This document shows positions 24,996 to 34,048 of a DNA stretch of 58,136 bases, piece by piece (the stretch's first letter is position 1; each line of letters opens with the position of its first letter). This DNA comes from Clostridiaceae bacterium. Lineage in GTDB: Bacteria; Bacillota; Clostridia; Lachnospirales; Lachnospiraceae. The stretch covers positions 1-58,136 of the forward strand of contig JAGZXV010000012.1 in assembly GCA_018378255.1 (NCBI GenBank), written 5' to 3'. The position numbers were made by a program, and so were the translations under genes. The notes under the pieces were generated by a model. That model was not told where the DNA came from and did not search any database. It was given only the letters and a program-made list of their open reading frames with translations.

Positions 24996-25898
24996 ATGAG
25001 TAATTTTTATTCGAAAAATGCAAAGAATATTTTTCCATGGCTGCTGATTTTGCCCACACTGGTCTTTTTGGGGATGTTTTGCTTTTTTCCAATGATCCGG
25101 GGGTTTGGATATGCGGTCACCAATTATGACCGGGGGAATCCCAAGGCCACGGAGTTTGTGGGAATGGCAAACTTTGTAAAGATTTTTACGGAAGATAAGG
25201 TGTTCGTAAAAACGTTGGTAACTTCTTTAAAATGGGTGGTTTCACAGGTTACACTGCAGTTATTCTTTGGAATGATCTTTGCATTGATCCTGAATCAGAA
25301 GTTCAGAGGGCGGGGGCTTGTAAGGACATTCTGTTTCGCGCCGTGGGCGGTATCGGGCGTGCTGACTACGATGCTCTGGGTATTGATTTTTAATGAACAC
25401 ATCGGTCTTTTGAATAATGTTTTGAAGTCCATAGGTCTGGGGCATATGACAAAGGCCTGGGTGCAGAATGTACAGACCGCGTTTCCTTCCGTTGTGATTG
25501 CCGAACTTTGGAGAGGCATTCCATTTTTTACTATTACACTGCTTGGCGGACTGCAGACCGTACCGCTGGAACTCTATGAATCGGCAAAGGTGGACGGCGG
25601 AAATGCATGGAAGAATTTCTGGCTTATCACCATTCCTTATATGAAGGAATCCATTGTTTTTGCAACTTTGATGAGAACGATTTGGGAATTCCGTTCTGTG
25701 GATCTGATTATGACGATGACAGACGGAGGGCCGGTACGAAGAACACTTACGCTCCCGATCTATATGTACAAGACCTCTATAGAGAACGGGCAGTATGGTT
25801 ACGGAGCTGCTCTGACGGTGATTCTGTTCCTGATTCTCAGCATTTATGTTGTGATTTACCTGAAAGCCAATAACTTTGGAAAAGGAGTGAATGAATAG
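24996..25898 (+). CDS. Sugar ABC transporter permease (MalF/UgpA type)
   Basis: 300 residues, about six membrane segments, EAA loop ESAKVDGGNAWKNFWLITIP. It starts at ATG 24996 after AAAAGGAG. First gene of an operon that continues to the PL22 lyase; with the next protein it forms the channel for the binding protein at 26794. No ATPase gene accompanies it. Confidence 0.92.
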   Translation: MSNFYSKNAKNIFPWLLILPTLVFLGMFCFFPMIRGFGYAVTNYDRGNPKATEFVGMANFVKIFTEDKVFVKTLVTSLKWVVSQVTLQLFFGMIFALILNQKFRGRGLVRTFCFAPWAVSGVLTTMLWVLIFNEHIGLLNNVLKSIGLGHMTKAWVQNVQTAFPSVVIAELWRGIPFFTITLLGGLQTVPLELYESAKVDGGNAWKNFWLITIPYMKESIVFATLMRTIWEFRSVDLIMTMTDGGPVRRTLTLPIYMYKTSIENGQYGYGAALTVILFLILSIYVVIYLKANNFGKGVNE

Positions 25899-25900
25899 AC

Positions 25901-26743
25901 ATGAACCCAAAGACGAAAAAGAAAATGATACGCGTTCTTACCTTACATCTGCCTATGATTGCATTTCTGATCTTTATAGGAATCCCGCTTATATGGGCGC
26001 TTTCCCTGTCCTTTAGGGAGGGAGCCAGCGTTATCCGGGGAGAATTTCAGGTGATACCAAGGCCGGCTACGATCGCTAACTACATATATGTGTGGACCAG
26101 TAATAAATTAAACAAGTTTTTTGTAAATTCCATGATTACCTCCTTTGGTTCCGTATTTATTATCGGCTTTCTGGCGCTATTTAACGGTTATGCCCTGAGC
26201 AGGTTTAATTTTAAGGGAAAACAGGTGTTTATGGTGATTCTTCTGATGACACAGATGATCCCGCTCATTTTTAATATGTCTTCCATCTTTTTGATGATGG
26301 TTAAATTGAAACTAACCAATTCCCTGTTTGGAATCTGTCTGCTGCATATTGCGGCGGGGCTTCCTTACAACAGCCTGATGATGAAAAGTTTTATCGGAGG
26401 GATTCCGAAAGAGATAGACGAGGCGGCGGCCATTGACGGCTGCAACCGGACACAGATTATATTTAAAGTGATTCTTCCGGCGGTGCGTCCTGGATTTACC
26501 ACAGTGATCGCATATGCATTTATCACATGCTGGAATGAATACCTGTTATCCTATACACTTCTTACGGATGCGAAGAAATTCCCGATTTCCGTAGGACTGA
26601 AATATCTTGTTGGTGAATACAGCACTGATTATTCGGCTCTTGCGGCCGGATGTATCATAGCGCTCATCCCGCCGATCCTTCTGTTCGCATATGTTCAGAA
26701 AAACCTGGTAAGCGGTATGAATGCAGGGGCGGTCAAGGGGTAA
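25901..26743 (+). CDS. Sugar ABC transporter permease (MalG/UgpE type)
   Basis: 280 residues, about six membrane segments, EAA loop EAAAIDGCNRTQIIFKVILP, ending GMNAGAVKG as is typical for this family. Two bases separate it from the previous gene; the ribosome site AAGGAG lies within the end of that gene. Partner of the permease at 24996. Confidence 0.92.
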   Translation: MNPKTKKKMIRVLTLHLPMIAFLIFIGIPLIWALSLSFREGASVIRGEFQVIPRPATIANYIYVWTSNKLNKFFVNSMITSFGSVFIIGFLALFNGYALSRFNFKGKQVFMVILLMTQMIPLIFNMSSIFLMMVKLKLTNSLFGICLLHIAAGLPYNSLMMKSFIGGIPKEIDEAAAIDGCNRTQIIFKVILPAVRPGFTTVIAYAFITCWNEYLLSYTLLTDAKKFPISVGLKYLVGEYSTDYSALAAGCIIALIPPILLFAYVQKNLVSGMNAGAVKG

Positions 26744-26793
26744 GGACTGCCCGGTAAAAAAGCAATTAAAAAAGAAAAGGAGAGGTTTAAGTT

Positions 26794-28176
26794 ATGAGAA
26801 AATTAGCGAAGACAATGGCACTATTGCTGGCAGGAAGCATGCTTTTAACGGGATGCGGCGGAGGAAGCAAGACGGCTGACCCCACCACGGCGGCAGAGAC
26901 AGGTAAGACGGAGACAACCCAGGCGGCGTCTCAGGGAGAAACTTCAAAAGAGGCGGCAGGAGAGAATGTCACTCTGACCTTGTGGGCGGATTTCGTCACA
27001 CCGGAGAGAACAAAATATGTGGAAACCATGGTTTCCAACTACATGAATGAACATCCCAACGTAAAGATCGAAGTGACGCCGCTTCCTGATTCGGCTGACG
27101 ATAAGATCATGACCGCTTATGAGGCAGGGCAGGGGCCTGACATCTTCCTTTCTTCCGGCCCTGATATTACGAGCCATATCAACGGTGAGTATGTGATTCC
27201 GCTGGATACATATTTTGATAAATGGGATAAAAAAGACCTGATTCTCCCATCCGCTATAGAAACAGTGCGCCAGTATGATGTGACCGGCCAGAACCAGCTT
27301 TATTACATTCCAAACGGCATATCATTTACCGTTTTATGGGTGAGAAGCGATTGGCTGAAAGAAACCAATTCCACGGTGGATACATGGGATAACTTGTTCC
27401 AGGCAGTGGAGAACATGACAGATAAGGATCAGGGACATTACGGCCTTTCAATCAGAGGCGGAAAAGGCGGAGCCAAGTTCCTGGAGCGAATGATGTATGC
27501 ATACAGCGGAATTTTATCCGTATTTGATGAAAATGGAAAATGTACGATCAATGATCCAAAAAATGTGGAATTTGTAGAGCGCTATTTAGGACTTTATGGA
27601 AAATGTACGGCAGAAGGCGATTTAAACTATGGATGGACAGAGCTGGCGGCTGCATTTGATTCTGGCGCGGCCGGTATGATTATCCACAACCTGGGGTCTG
27701 CATCCAACCATATGGAGGCATTTGGCGGCGACCAGACTAAATTTGAAGCCATTGGCATGCCTTTGAATGACAAAGGGACTTCTGTAAACCTGATGATCCA
27801 GCCGGGCGGAATGACGATTTCTTCAACCTGTAAGAACCCGGAAGCTGCATTTGATTTCGTCGCTTATATGACAACAGGTGATCCTGTAAGCGAATACTGC
27901 CAGCAGTGGGGTGTTGTCCCGGTAGATCAGGATGTGCTTGAAAATGCTGCCTGGATCGACGAACAGCCCTGGTACGAATCTTCAGCGGATCTTCTGCTGG
28001 ATGAAAAAACACTGTTCTACAACCAGTATTCCTGGCTGCCTGGACATGATGATATCTATGGTGAGATGGATACCAACAGCCAGTATGTGATGACAGGTGA
28101 GATGACGGCTCAGGAAATGCTGGATGCATGGGCTGAGTATTATCAGGAATGTTACGATAAGTTTTATAACAAGTAA
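26794..28176 (+). CDS. Extracellular sugar-binding lipoprotein (family 1)
   Basis: 460 residues. Lipoprotein signal with LTGC and Cys21, a Thr/Glu-rich linker, then a family-1 binding domain beginning VTLTLWADF, a common start for oligosaccharide binders. ATG at 26794 follows AAAGGAGAGG. It delivers substrate to the two permeases just upstream. The lyase and dehydrogenases that follow suggest that the ligand is a pectin- or uronate-derived oligosaccharide or sugar acid. Confidence 0.92.
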   Translation: MRKLAKTMALLLAGSMLLTGCGGGSKTADPTTAAETGKTETTQAASQGETSKEAAGENVTLTLWADFVTPERTKYVETMVSNYMNEHPNVKIEVTPLPDSADDKIMTAYEAGQGPDIFLSSGPDITSHINGEYVIPLDTYFDKWDKKDLILPSAIETVRQYDVTGQNQLYYIPNGISFTVLWVRSDWLKETNSTVDTWDNLFQAVENMTDKDQGHYGLSIRGGKGGAKFLERMMYAYSGILSVFDENGKCTINDPKNVEFVERYLGLYGKCTAEGDLNYGWTELAAAFDSGAAGMIIHNLGSASNHMEAFGGDQTKFEAIGMPLNDKGTSVNLMIQPGGMTISSTCKNPEAAFDFVAYMTTGDPVSEYCQQWGVVPVDQDVLENAAWIDEQPWYESSADLLLDEKTLFYNQYSWLPGHDDIYGEMDTNSQYVMTGEMTAQEMLDAWAEYYQECYDKFYNK

Positions 28177-28211
28177 GAAATATTAATTCAGGAAAGAAAA
28201 AGGTGTGGATA

Positions 28212-29258
28212 ATGGGAGAATATAATGTAAATTGGACAGATTTGAGAAGCCTGTGCCAAAAACTTATGATGGCAGAGCATGTTTCAAAAGAGGATGCTTT
28301 TGTCTGTGCCGACAATCTGGTGGACGCTGATCTCTGCGGCGTGGAATCCCACGGTGTCAGCCGTATGACCAACTATATGAAGCGGCTGAGAACCGGTGTG
28401 GTGGACAGCCAGGGACAGTGCAGAGTGGAAAATGAATGTGCGGCCAGCATTTATGTCCATGGCGGCAATGCCATGGGAATGGTGGTAGGAAAATTTGCCA
28501 TGGAACGCTGTATTGAGAAAGCGAAGGAGAGCGGCTGCTGTTTTGCGGCAGCCAGCAACTCCAATCACTATGGAATGGCCGCTTATTACGCGAGAATGGC
28601 TGCTGAAGCCGGTATGATTGGTATTACCGGAACCAATGCCCCGCCCAATCTGGCCCCTTTTGGAAGTCCTCAGAAATATATGGGAACCAACCCGATTGCA
28701 TTCGGCGCTCCCACATCAGGAAATCCTATTATACTGGACATGGCCCCCAGCGTGGTTGCCATGGGAAAGATCATATTGGCAGCAAAACTGGGAAAAACGA
28801 TCCCGGAAGGCTGGGTATTGACAAAGGACGGCAGGCCGACTACTGATCCGGTGGAAGGTCAGAATGGCACTCTGCTTCCCATCGGCGGCGCAAAGGGGTC
28901 GGGGCTGGCCATATTCATGGAAATCTTCTGCGGTATTTTAAGCGGTGCAGAAGTGGGACCTCACATCAACCATTTTTGGAATGATTTTGAACATCCGCAG
29001 AATGTGGGACATTTCTTCTGTGCGGTGGATGTGGATAAATTTGTGGGTTTGGAGAGATTTAAAAAGAATCTGGATCAGATGGTTCAGGAGATGAAATCTC
29101 TTCCTAAGAATCCGGGTGTGGAAGAAATTTTCATGCCGGGCGAGATTGAGATAAGAAAACGTGCAGAGAGAAAAGCCGGCGGAATTAACCTGTCTGACAG
29201 CGTATATGAGGAATTAAGGGCGCTTGCAGAACAATATCAGGTGGATTTTACAATCTGA
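28212..29258 (+). CDS. Ldh-family NAD(P)-dependent oxidoreductase (malate/L-lactate/diketogulonate reductase type)
   Basis: 348 residues. The family signatures VESHGVSRMTNYMKRL (catalytic His region), SNSNHYGMAAYYARMA, GTNPIAFGAP and GGAKGSGLAI are all present. Members reduce 2-keto acids with NAD(P)H through an unusual fold. The ATG at 28212 follows AAGGTG; a GTG at 28203 is possible. It is in one operon with a 3-hydroxyisobutyrate-type dehydrogenase, an aldolase and a D-hydroxyacid dehydrogenase, so it likely acts on a sugar-derived keto acid. It differs from the clear YiaK-like protein at 50264. Confidence 0.87.
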   Translation: MGEYNVNWTDLRSLCQKLMMAEHVSKEDAFVCADNLVDADLCGVESHGVSRMTNYMKRLRTGVVDSQGQCRVENECAASIYVHGGNAMGMVVGKFAMERCIEKAKESGCCFAAASNSNHYGMAAYYARMAAEAGMIGITGTNAPPNLAPFGSPQKYMGTNPIAFGAPTSGNPIILDMAPSVVAMGKIILAAKLGKTIPEGWVLTKDGRPTTDPVEGQNGTLLPIGGAKGSGLAIFMEIFCGILSGAEVGPHINHFWNDFEHPQNVGHFFCAVDVDKFVGLERFKKNLDQMVQEMKSLPKNPGVEEIFMPGEIEIRKRAERKAGGINLSDSVYEELRALAEQYQVDFTI

Positions 29259-29279
29259 TTATCGGAAAGGAGAAGGGAC

Positions 29280-30164
29280 ATGGGTAAGAAAATAGGGTTT
29301 ATCGGCCTTGGCAACATGGGCCTTCCAATGGCGCTGAATTTGTGTAAAAACGGTTTTGAAGTTTTGGTATGTTCCAGCAGTTCGGAAAGCCAGCAGAAGA
29401 TCATCGCGGCAGGAGGCGGTTCCACCGGAAGCTTTCAGACCATGGCGGAGATCTGCGATGTGATTATCACGATTGTTCCGGCGGACCAGGAAATTCTCAG
29501 TTTATATAAGGAAGACGGCATACTTTTAAACGCAAAGCCGGGCCTTATCTGTATTGATATGACGTCTGCCAAAGGAACGACGAAACAGGCCATTGCCCAG
29601 TATATCGAGCAGACCGAAAAGGATGTGCAGTTCATCGATGCGCCGGTCAGCGGAGGCGTTGCAGGAGCCGAGGCGGGGACGCTTACAATTATGGCAGGCT
29701 GTACGGAGGAACAGTTTAAGGAAAACCAGGATATATTTAATGCCATGGGAAAGAAGATCATCCATACAGGACCTGTGGGAAGCGCCTCCAACATCAAGAT
29801 GCTGAACCAGATGCTGAATGCTGCCAATACGGCGATTGCCGCCGAGGTGCTCTGCATTGCAAGGGATTTAGGTGTGGACGATAAGGTTCTCAGTGAAGTG
29901 GTGAACCAAAGTAGCGGCGGCAGTTTTGTATTTGAAAAAAATGTGCCCAAATATATGATGACAGGGAATCATACCCCGGGTTTCCGCCTGGATCTGATGA
30001 AAAAAGATGTGGGACTGTTTATCGATACTGCCAAGGAAATCAGTGGATTTACCCCTGTTTCCAACCTGGTATACCAGCTGTACCGGGCGGCGTCCAATCA
30101 GGGAGCTGGAGATAAAAATTATACATACATACATAAATGGCTGGAAGAGAATCAGAAAAAGTAG
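29280..30164 (+). CDS. 3-hydroxyisobutyrate/tartronate-semialdehyde-type dehydrogenase
   Basis: 294 residues. GLGNMGLPMALNL is the NAD(P) loop, DAPVSGGVAGAEAGTL the substrate loop, and the catalytic Lys lies in SNIKMLNQM. These place it in the beta-hydroxyacid dehydrogenase family with GarR and HIBADH. It would interconvert a 3-hydroxyacid and its semialdehyde. Starts at ATG 29280 after GGAGAAGG, 21 bases after the Ldh gene. In this operon reduction of tartronate semialdehyde to glycerate is a natural guess, unproven. Confidence 0.88.
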   Translation: MGKKIGFIGLGNMGLPMALNLCKNGFEVLVCSSSSESQQKIIAAGGGSTGSFQTMAEICDVIITIVPADQEILSLYKEDGILLNAKPGLICIDMTSAKGTTKQAIAQYIEQTEKDVQFIDAPVSGGVAGAEAGTLTIMAGCTEEQFKENQDIFNAMGKKIIHTGPVGSASNIKMLNQMLNAANTAIAAEVLCIARDLGVDDKVLSEVVNQSSGGSFVFEKNVPKYMMTGNHTPGFRLDLMKKDVGLFIDTAKEISGFTPVSNLVYQLYRAASNQGAGDKNYTYIHKWLEENQKK

Positions 30165-30185
30165 AGAAAAAGGGAAGGTATTACC

Positions 30186-31181
30186 ATGAGACTGATGGAT
30201 TGTACGCTGCGTGACGGCGCTAATGTGATTGGAAAAGGATTTGATGCGAGGCTGACGGTCATGATGATCGAAGGGCTGATAAAGAGCAATATTAAGTTAA
30301 TTGAGATGGGAAACTGCCTGGGGCTTGGCGCTTATGAAGCGAACCAGTGCATTTCCCCGCTGAATGATATCGAATATCTGGAACTGATACAGCCATATCT
30401 GTCCCAGGCTGAGATCGGCATGTTCATGGGTGTAAAAAATGCGGTGGAAAAATACATCGAACTGGGAGCCCGTTATCACCTTCACTTTTTAAGAATCGGC
30501 GCCAACGCGGGAGACGGAAAAATGGCCTGCGACGGCATACGCCTGGTGAAAAAATATGGCATGAAATGCCGTTACTCTATGATGAAGGGATACATTTTAT
30601 CTGCTGAGGACCTGGCAGATGAAGCGGCAATGCTGGAATCCTGCGGTCTGGATGAAATCACAATTATGGATTCCGCTGGAACCATGATGCCTCATCAGGT
30701 ATATGATTATGTATCTGCAATGGTAAAAAAAGTTAAGATTCCGGTTGCATTCCACGGCCACAATAACCTGGGGCTGTCGGCTGCCAATGCTCTGGCGGCT
30801 GAAGAAGCGGGAGCCTCCGTGTTCGACTGCGGCCTTATGGGAATGGCAAGAAGCGCGGGCAACTGTGCAACGGAACTGGCAGTTGCAGCTTTTCAGAGAC
30901 TTGGTAAAATGGAAGATGTGGACTTATATGCGCTTCTTCATTTTATCGATGATGAGCTGGCCCCGGCTATGGCGGAATACGGCTATCAGGCTCCTGTAAA
31001 GCCCATTGATCTGGTGTACGGTCTGTCGGGCTGCCATTCCAGCTTTGCTAAGTTGTTTGAAGATACTGCGAAAGAAAAGGACGTGGACCTGTACCGGCTG
31101 ATCACAGAAGTATCGGCCATCGACCAGAAAGCGCCGTCGGCAGAGTTGATTAACCGTGTGGCGGATGAAATGAAACAGTGA
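30186..31181 (+). CDS. HMGL-type aldolase (4-hydroxy-2-oxoacid aldolase-like)
   Basis: 331 residues. MDCTLRDGANV supplies the metal-binding Asp and the Arg-Asp pair of the DRE-TIM superfamily; FHGHNNLGLSAANALAAEEA has the H-x-H metal ligands; RSAGNCATE matches the AGN motif of 4-hydroxy-2-oxovalerate aldolases (DmpG/MhpE). It would split a 4-hydroxy-2-keto acid to pyruvate and an aldehyde. The acylating aldehyde dehydrogenase (DmpF) that normally partners such aldolases is not present, so the aldehyde product must be handled otherwise, perhaps by the adjacent dehydrogenases. Confidence 0.83.
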   Translation: MRLMDCTLRDGANVIGKGFDARLTVMMIEGLIKSNIKLIEMGNCLGLGAYEANQCISPLNDIEYLELIQPYLSQAEIGMFMGVKNAVEKYIELGARYHLHFLRIGANAGDGKMACDGIRLVKKYGMKCRYSMMKGYILSAEDLADEAAMLESCGLDEITIMDSAGTMMPHQVYDYVSAMVKKVKIPVAFHGHNNLGLSAANALAAEEAGASVFDCGLMGMARSAGNCATELAVAAFQRLGKMEDVDLYALLHFIDDELAPAMAEYGYQAPVKPIDLVYGLSGCHSSFAKLFEDTAKEKDVDLYRLITEVSAIDQKAPSAELINRVADEMKQ

Positions 31182-31196
31182 TCCGGGAGGTAGAAC

Positions 31197-32162
31197 ATGA
31201 AGATAGTAGTTTTAGACGGATATACGGAAAATCCAGGTGATTTGAGCTGGGAAGGTCTGGAAAAGCTGGGTGAACTGACAGTTTATGACAGAATTTCCTA
31301 TGATACGGAATCGGTTGTCAGCCATATTGGCGATGCGGAAGCGGTATATGTGAATAAAGTTCCTCTGACCCGTGAGGTCCTGGATGCCTGCCCGTCTCTC
31401 CGTTTTATCGGCGTGCTGGCTACGGGATATAATGTGGTGGATACGGTTGCGGCTAAGGAAAAGGGAATCACGGTATGCAACATCCCATCTTACGGAACGG
31501 ATGCGGTAGGCCAGTTTGCCATCGGCCTTTTATTGGAAATCTGCCACCATATCGGACATCACAGCCAGGCCGTTCTGGAGGGAAAATGGACCAGCAATCC
31601 CGACTGGTGCTTCTGGGATTATCCGCTGATTGAACTGGCCGGAAAGACCATGGGAATTATCGGCTACGGAAGAATCGGCCAGTGTACGGGCCGGATCGCC
31701 CAGGCCTTGGGAATGAAAGTTTTGGCCTATGATTCCTATAAAAACCCGGACTTGGAATCCGATACCTGCCGGTATACGGATTTGGAGGAACTGCTTGGGG
31801 CGTCGGACGTAATCAGCCTTCACTGCCCGCTGTTTCCTGACACCCAGGGGATTATCAACAAAGAAAACATCGGGAAAATGAAGGATGGAGTGATCATTCT
31901 GAACAACTCAAGAGGGCCGCTGATTGTGGAAGAGGATTTGGCGGAAGCGTTAAAGAGCGGGAAAGTTATGGCGGCCGGGCTGGATGTGGTGTCGACAGAA
32001 CCTATTAAAGCGGATAACCCGCTGTTGGGAGCGCCAAACTGTATTATCACCCCACACATTTCCTGGGCTTCTAAAGAGAGCCGCCAGCGGCTGATGGATT
32101 TTGCGGTGGATAATCTGGTTCAATATTTAAATGGTACGCCTGTGAATGTGGTGAACCGCTGA
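31197..32162 (+). CDS. D-2-hydroxyacid dehydrogenase (hydroxypyruvate/glycerate type)
   Basis: 321 residues. GIIGYGRIGQ is the NAD-binding loop; the catalytic triad is in NNSRGPL (Arg), STEPI (Glu) and PHISWAS (His). This is the GyaR/HprA type, which reduces hydroxypyruvate, glyoxylate or related 2-keto acids to D-hydroxyacids. Starts at ATG 31197 after GGGAGG, 15 bases after the aldolase gene. It completes a set of three dehydrogenases and one aldolase. Confidence 0.9.
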   Translation: MKIVVLDGYTENPGDLSWEGLEKLGELTVYDRISYDTESVVSHIGDAEAVYVNKVPLTREVLDACPSLRFIGVLATGYNVVDTVAAKEKGITVCNIPSYGTDAVGQFAIGLLLEICHHIGHHSQAVLEGKWTSNPDWCFWDYPLIELAGKTMGIIGYGRIGQCTGRIAQALGMKVLAYDSYKNPDLESDTCRYTDLEELLGASDVISLHCPLFPDTQGIINKENIGKMKDGVIILNNSRGPLIVEEDLAEALKSGKVMAAGLDVVSTEPIKADNPLLGAPNCIITPHISWASKESRQRLMDFAVDNLVQYLNGTPVNVVNR

Positions 32163-32199
32163 GCGGTATCAGTTTGCGTCAGAATGTGGTGAACCGCTG
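32144..32199. repeat. Short direct repeat at the end of the dehydrogenase gene
   Basis: GAATGTGGTGAACCGCTG occurs at 32144-32161 and again at 32182-32199. The first copy covers the last codons and the stop, so the second looks like a local duplication. Up to the next gene at 32399 there is only a short hairpin and a 27-codon frame from 32303 that I cannot identify. Confidence 0.6.
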
Positions 32200-32231
32200 G
32201 GGATGTCAGCTTGTATTAGTTAGTTACGGTT

Positions 32232-32258
32232 CAGCCGGATACAGTGAGTATCTGGCTG
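32232..32258 (+). terminator. Stem-loop between dehydrogenase and PL22 genes
   Basis: AGCCGGATAC (32233-32242) pairs with GTATCTGGCT (32248-32257) around five bases, with one G-U pair in RNA and one more pair outside. No T-run follows, so it may limit readthrough or protect the upstream message rather than terminate fully. Confidence 0.35.
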
Positions 32259-32398
32259 GACTGTAATTTGCGTTGTTAGAAAGAAACCGGCTTCCGGTGG
32301 ACATGAGCTTTGAGGAATTTTATCTTCTGCCTGCCGCTGTCCGGGAGAGGAAAGCTTTTTTGAGTTGTTTAAAAAAGGGGATATAGGAAAGGGGACAT

Positions 32399-33634
32399 AT
32401 GAAAGGACAACAGTATCATTTTCAAATGAGTTCGGAGAAAGATCCTGTAACTGGGGTGGAGATCGTGCGGTTGACGGACAATAAGGGAATCTATGACCGG
32501 CCGTATTTTACCACACCGCAGTTTAGCAGAGATGGAAAATACACATTATTCGTGTCTGATTTTACCGGCACTTCCGTGATCAAAAACCCGGATGCGCCCG
32601 CAATTGGAAAGCTGGGATTCGGAGAGCTGTTCACTTTGGAGCTGGAAACGGGCATTGCGCTGCAGGTGACACAGGGAGAAGCGGTTAAAATGGGCCACGG
32701 CGCCCATGCGATGATGGCCCCGGACGGGAAAAAAGCCTATTATTACAGCAATGAACAGCTAAAAGAAGTCGACCTGGAAACGCTGGAATCCAGGGAACTG
32801 ATGTGGATTCCATATTCTTACAATTTCCACAGCCTTTCTATGACAAATGACTGCCGGTATCTGGCATTTTCATTGGTGGAAGAGGTGACGCTTGTCACTT
32901 CCAAATTTGCTAACCCTCTGGCCGAGGCAGCTCCGGGGGCCAGGGAGCGGTTTTTTAAGGAACCCAGCAGCCTGGTGATCCGGTATGACACCCAATTGGA
33001 TACAGCGGAAGTGGTGTTTGGCGGACATCACAGGATCACCCACACCAGCTTAAAGCCGGATGATGGGGACAGCGTGTTATTCTGCCATGACGGTCCGTGG
33101 CATCTGGTTCAACGAATGTGGACTGCCAGGGTCAGCACCGATGAGGTGGCGCCGCTGATCGTTCAGCAGCACAATCTGGAAGGCGTGGTGCACGAGTTTT
33201 TCACGCCAAAAGGCAGGGTCGGGGCCCAATATTCCTACCGCTATAAACCGGATATGCCATTTTTTATGTTCGCCGATATTTTCGTGGATTTTGACGGTAA
33301 AAATCAGGAGCGCTTCTATTATCCATATCTGAGACCGGGGCATGTGAGCGTCAATGCTGCGGAGACCTTGGGAGTTGGGGACCGGGCGATGCTTGCTGCG
33401 GACATGAAGGATAGCGAAAGGTATGTTTCCCTGATTGAATACAATAAAGCGGATCACCGGGCAGAAGTGTCTCTGCTGTGCGCACATGATACTTCGGGGA
33501 AGAAGTCGGCTCATGTGCATCCGGTATTTACACCCGATGGGAAGAGAGTTGTATATTCTTCTGATAAGGAAGGAACGCTGAATATTTATATGGTGGAGGC
33601 GGATTTGGGGAGAGCGGTAAAGCGGGTGAAGTAG
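32399..33634 (+). CDS. Oligogalacturonate lyase family protein (PL22)
   Basis: 411 residues, a beta-propeller of the Ogl/PL22 type. LTDNKGIYDRPYFTTPQFSR, SYNFHSLSMTND, FCHDGPWH, VVHEFFTPKGR and HVHPVFTPDGKRVVYSSD resemble the family's metal-binding His motifs. Ogl enzymes split digalacturonate to 5-keto-4-deoxyuronate in the cytoplasm. The Gln that usually precedes the last H-x-H appears to be replaced (KKSAHVH), so activity should be checked. Starts at ATG 32399 after AGGAAAGGGG. Its place behind the transporter-dehydrogenase operon supports a pectin- or uronate-oligosaccharide route. Confidence 0.85.
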   Translation: MKGQQYHFQMSSEKDPVTGVEIVRLTDNKGIYDRPYFTTPQFSRDGKYTLFVSDFTGTSVIKNPDAPAIGKLGFGELFTLELETGIALQVTQGEAVKMGHGAHAMMAPDGKKAYYYSNEQLKEVDLETLESRELMWIPYSYNFHSLSMTNDCRYLAFSLVEEVTLVTSKFANPLAEAAPGARERFFKEPSSLVIRYDTQLDTAEVVFGGHHRITHTSLKPDDGDSVLFCHDGPWHLVQRMWTARVSTDEVAPLIVQQHNLEGVVHEFFTPKGRVGAQYSYRYKPDMPFFMFADIFVDFDGKNQERFYYPYLRPGHVSVNAAETLGVGDRAMLAADMKDSERYVSLIEYNKADHRAEVSLLCAHDTSGKKSAHVHPVFTPDGKRVVYSSDKEGTLNIYMVEADLGRAVKRVK

Positions 33635-33930
33635 ACCGGCTATACATCGGAAGATTACTGGAACTTACCGGAAGGGGAACGCGCTGAACTGGTCGATGGC
33701 CAGCTTTCTGCCATGGCTCCGCCAGGTTTCAAGCATCAGCGGCTTGTTATGGAATTATCTGCAACCATCAGAAATTATGTCAAGAACCATCGAGGGGCCG
33801 CTTTATTCCGGGGCAGGTGTGCGTGAATACTGGATTGTTGACCCGGAGAAAGAACGAACGGCCATTTATCGCTACTATGAAGATGCAGTAGCAGCGGTCT
33901 TTGCTTTTGAGCAGGAAACGGTGGATTTTA
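33635..33930 (+). pseudogene. Uma2-family (PD-(D/E)XK) nuclease remnant
   Basis: Beginning right after the PL22 stop, without a start codon, the frame reads TGYTSEDYWNLPEGERAELV and on to VKNHRG near 33796. The sequence then shifts frame and continues as LYSGAGVREYWIVDPEKERT. Both parts are typical of Uma2/DUF820 proteins, but the middle third, with the catalytic Asp/Glu residues, is missing. So it is a 5'-truncated, internally deleted and frameshifted relic. Such genes are numerous in some Clostridia and cyanobacteria; their function is unclear. Confidence 0.75.
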
Positions 33931-33932
33931 GG

Positions 33933-33972
33933 CCTGTTTTACATCAACCCTCAAGGCATTTTCGAAAAAGCC
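33933..33972. repeat. Dispersed repeat (shared with the hairpin at 58016-58134)
   Basis: The stretch with ACATCAACCCTCAAGGC recurs at 58099-58115 in the right arm of the terminal hairpin, with near-matching flanks (CCTGTTTT before, TTTTCG after). Here it can itself fold, AAGGC pairing with GCCTT around TTTTCGAAAA. It adjoins the Uma2 relic. Confidence 0.65.
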
Positions 33973-34048
33973 TTCACGTTTTACTGTTAATCCCCAGGTC
34001 ATTTACATCAAATAAAATCTTTTTTATCCTTAGCACAGCCAGTACACA

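Noticed and set aside
28203..28211. GTG start of the Ldh-family gene
   Set aside because: The ATG at 28212 fits the ribosome site and the family N-terminus better.
32303..32386. 27-codon open frame starting MSFEEFYLLP
   Set aside because: No clear ribosome site and no known family; may be a fragment of a lost gene but cannot be supported as a gene.
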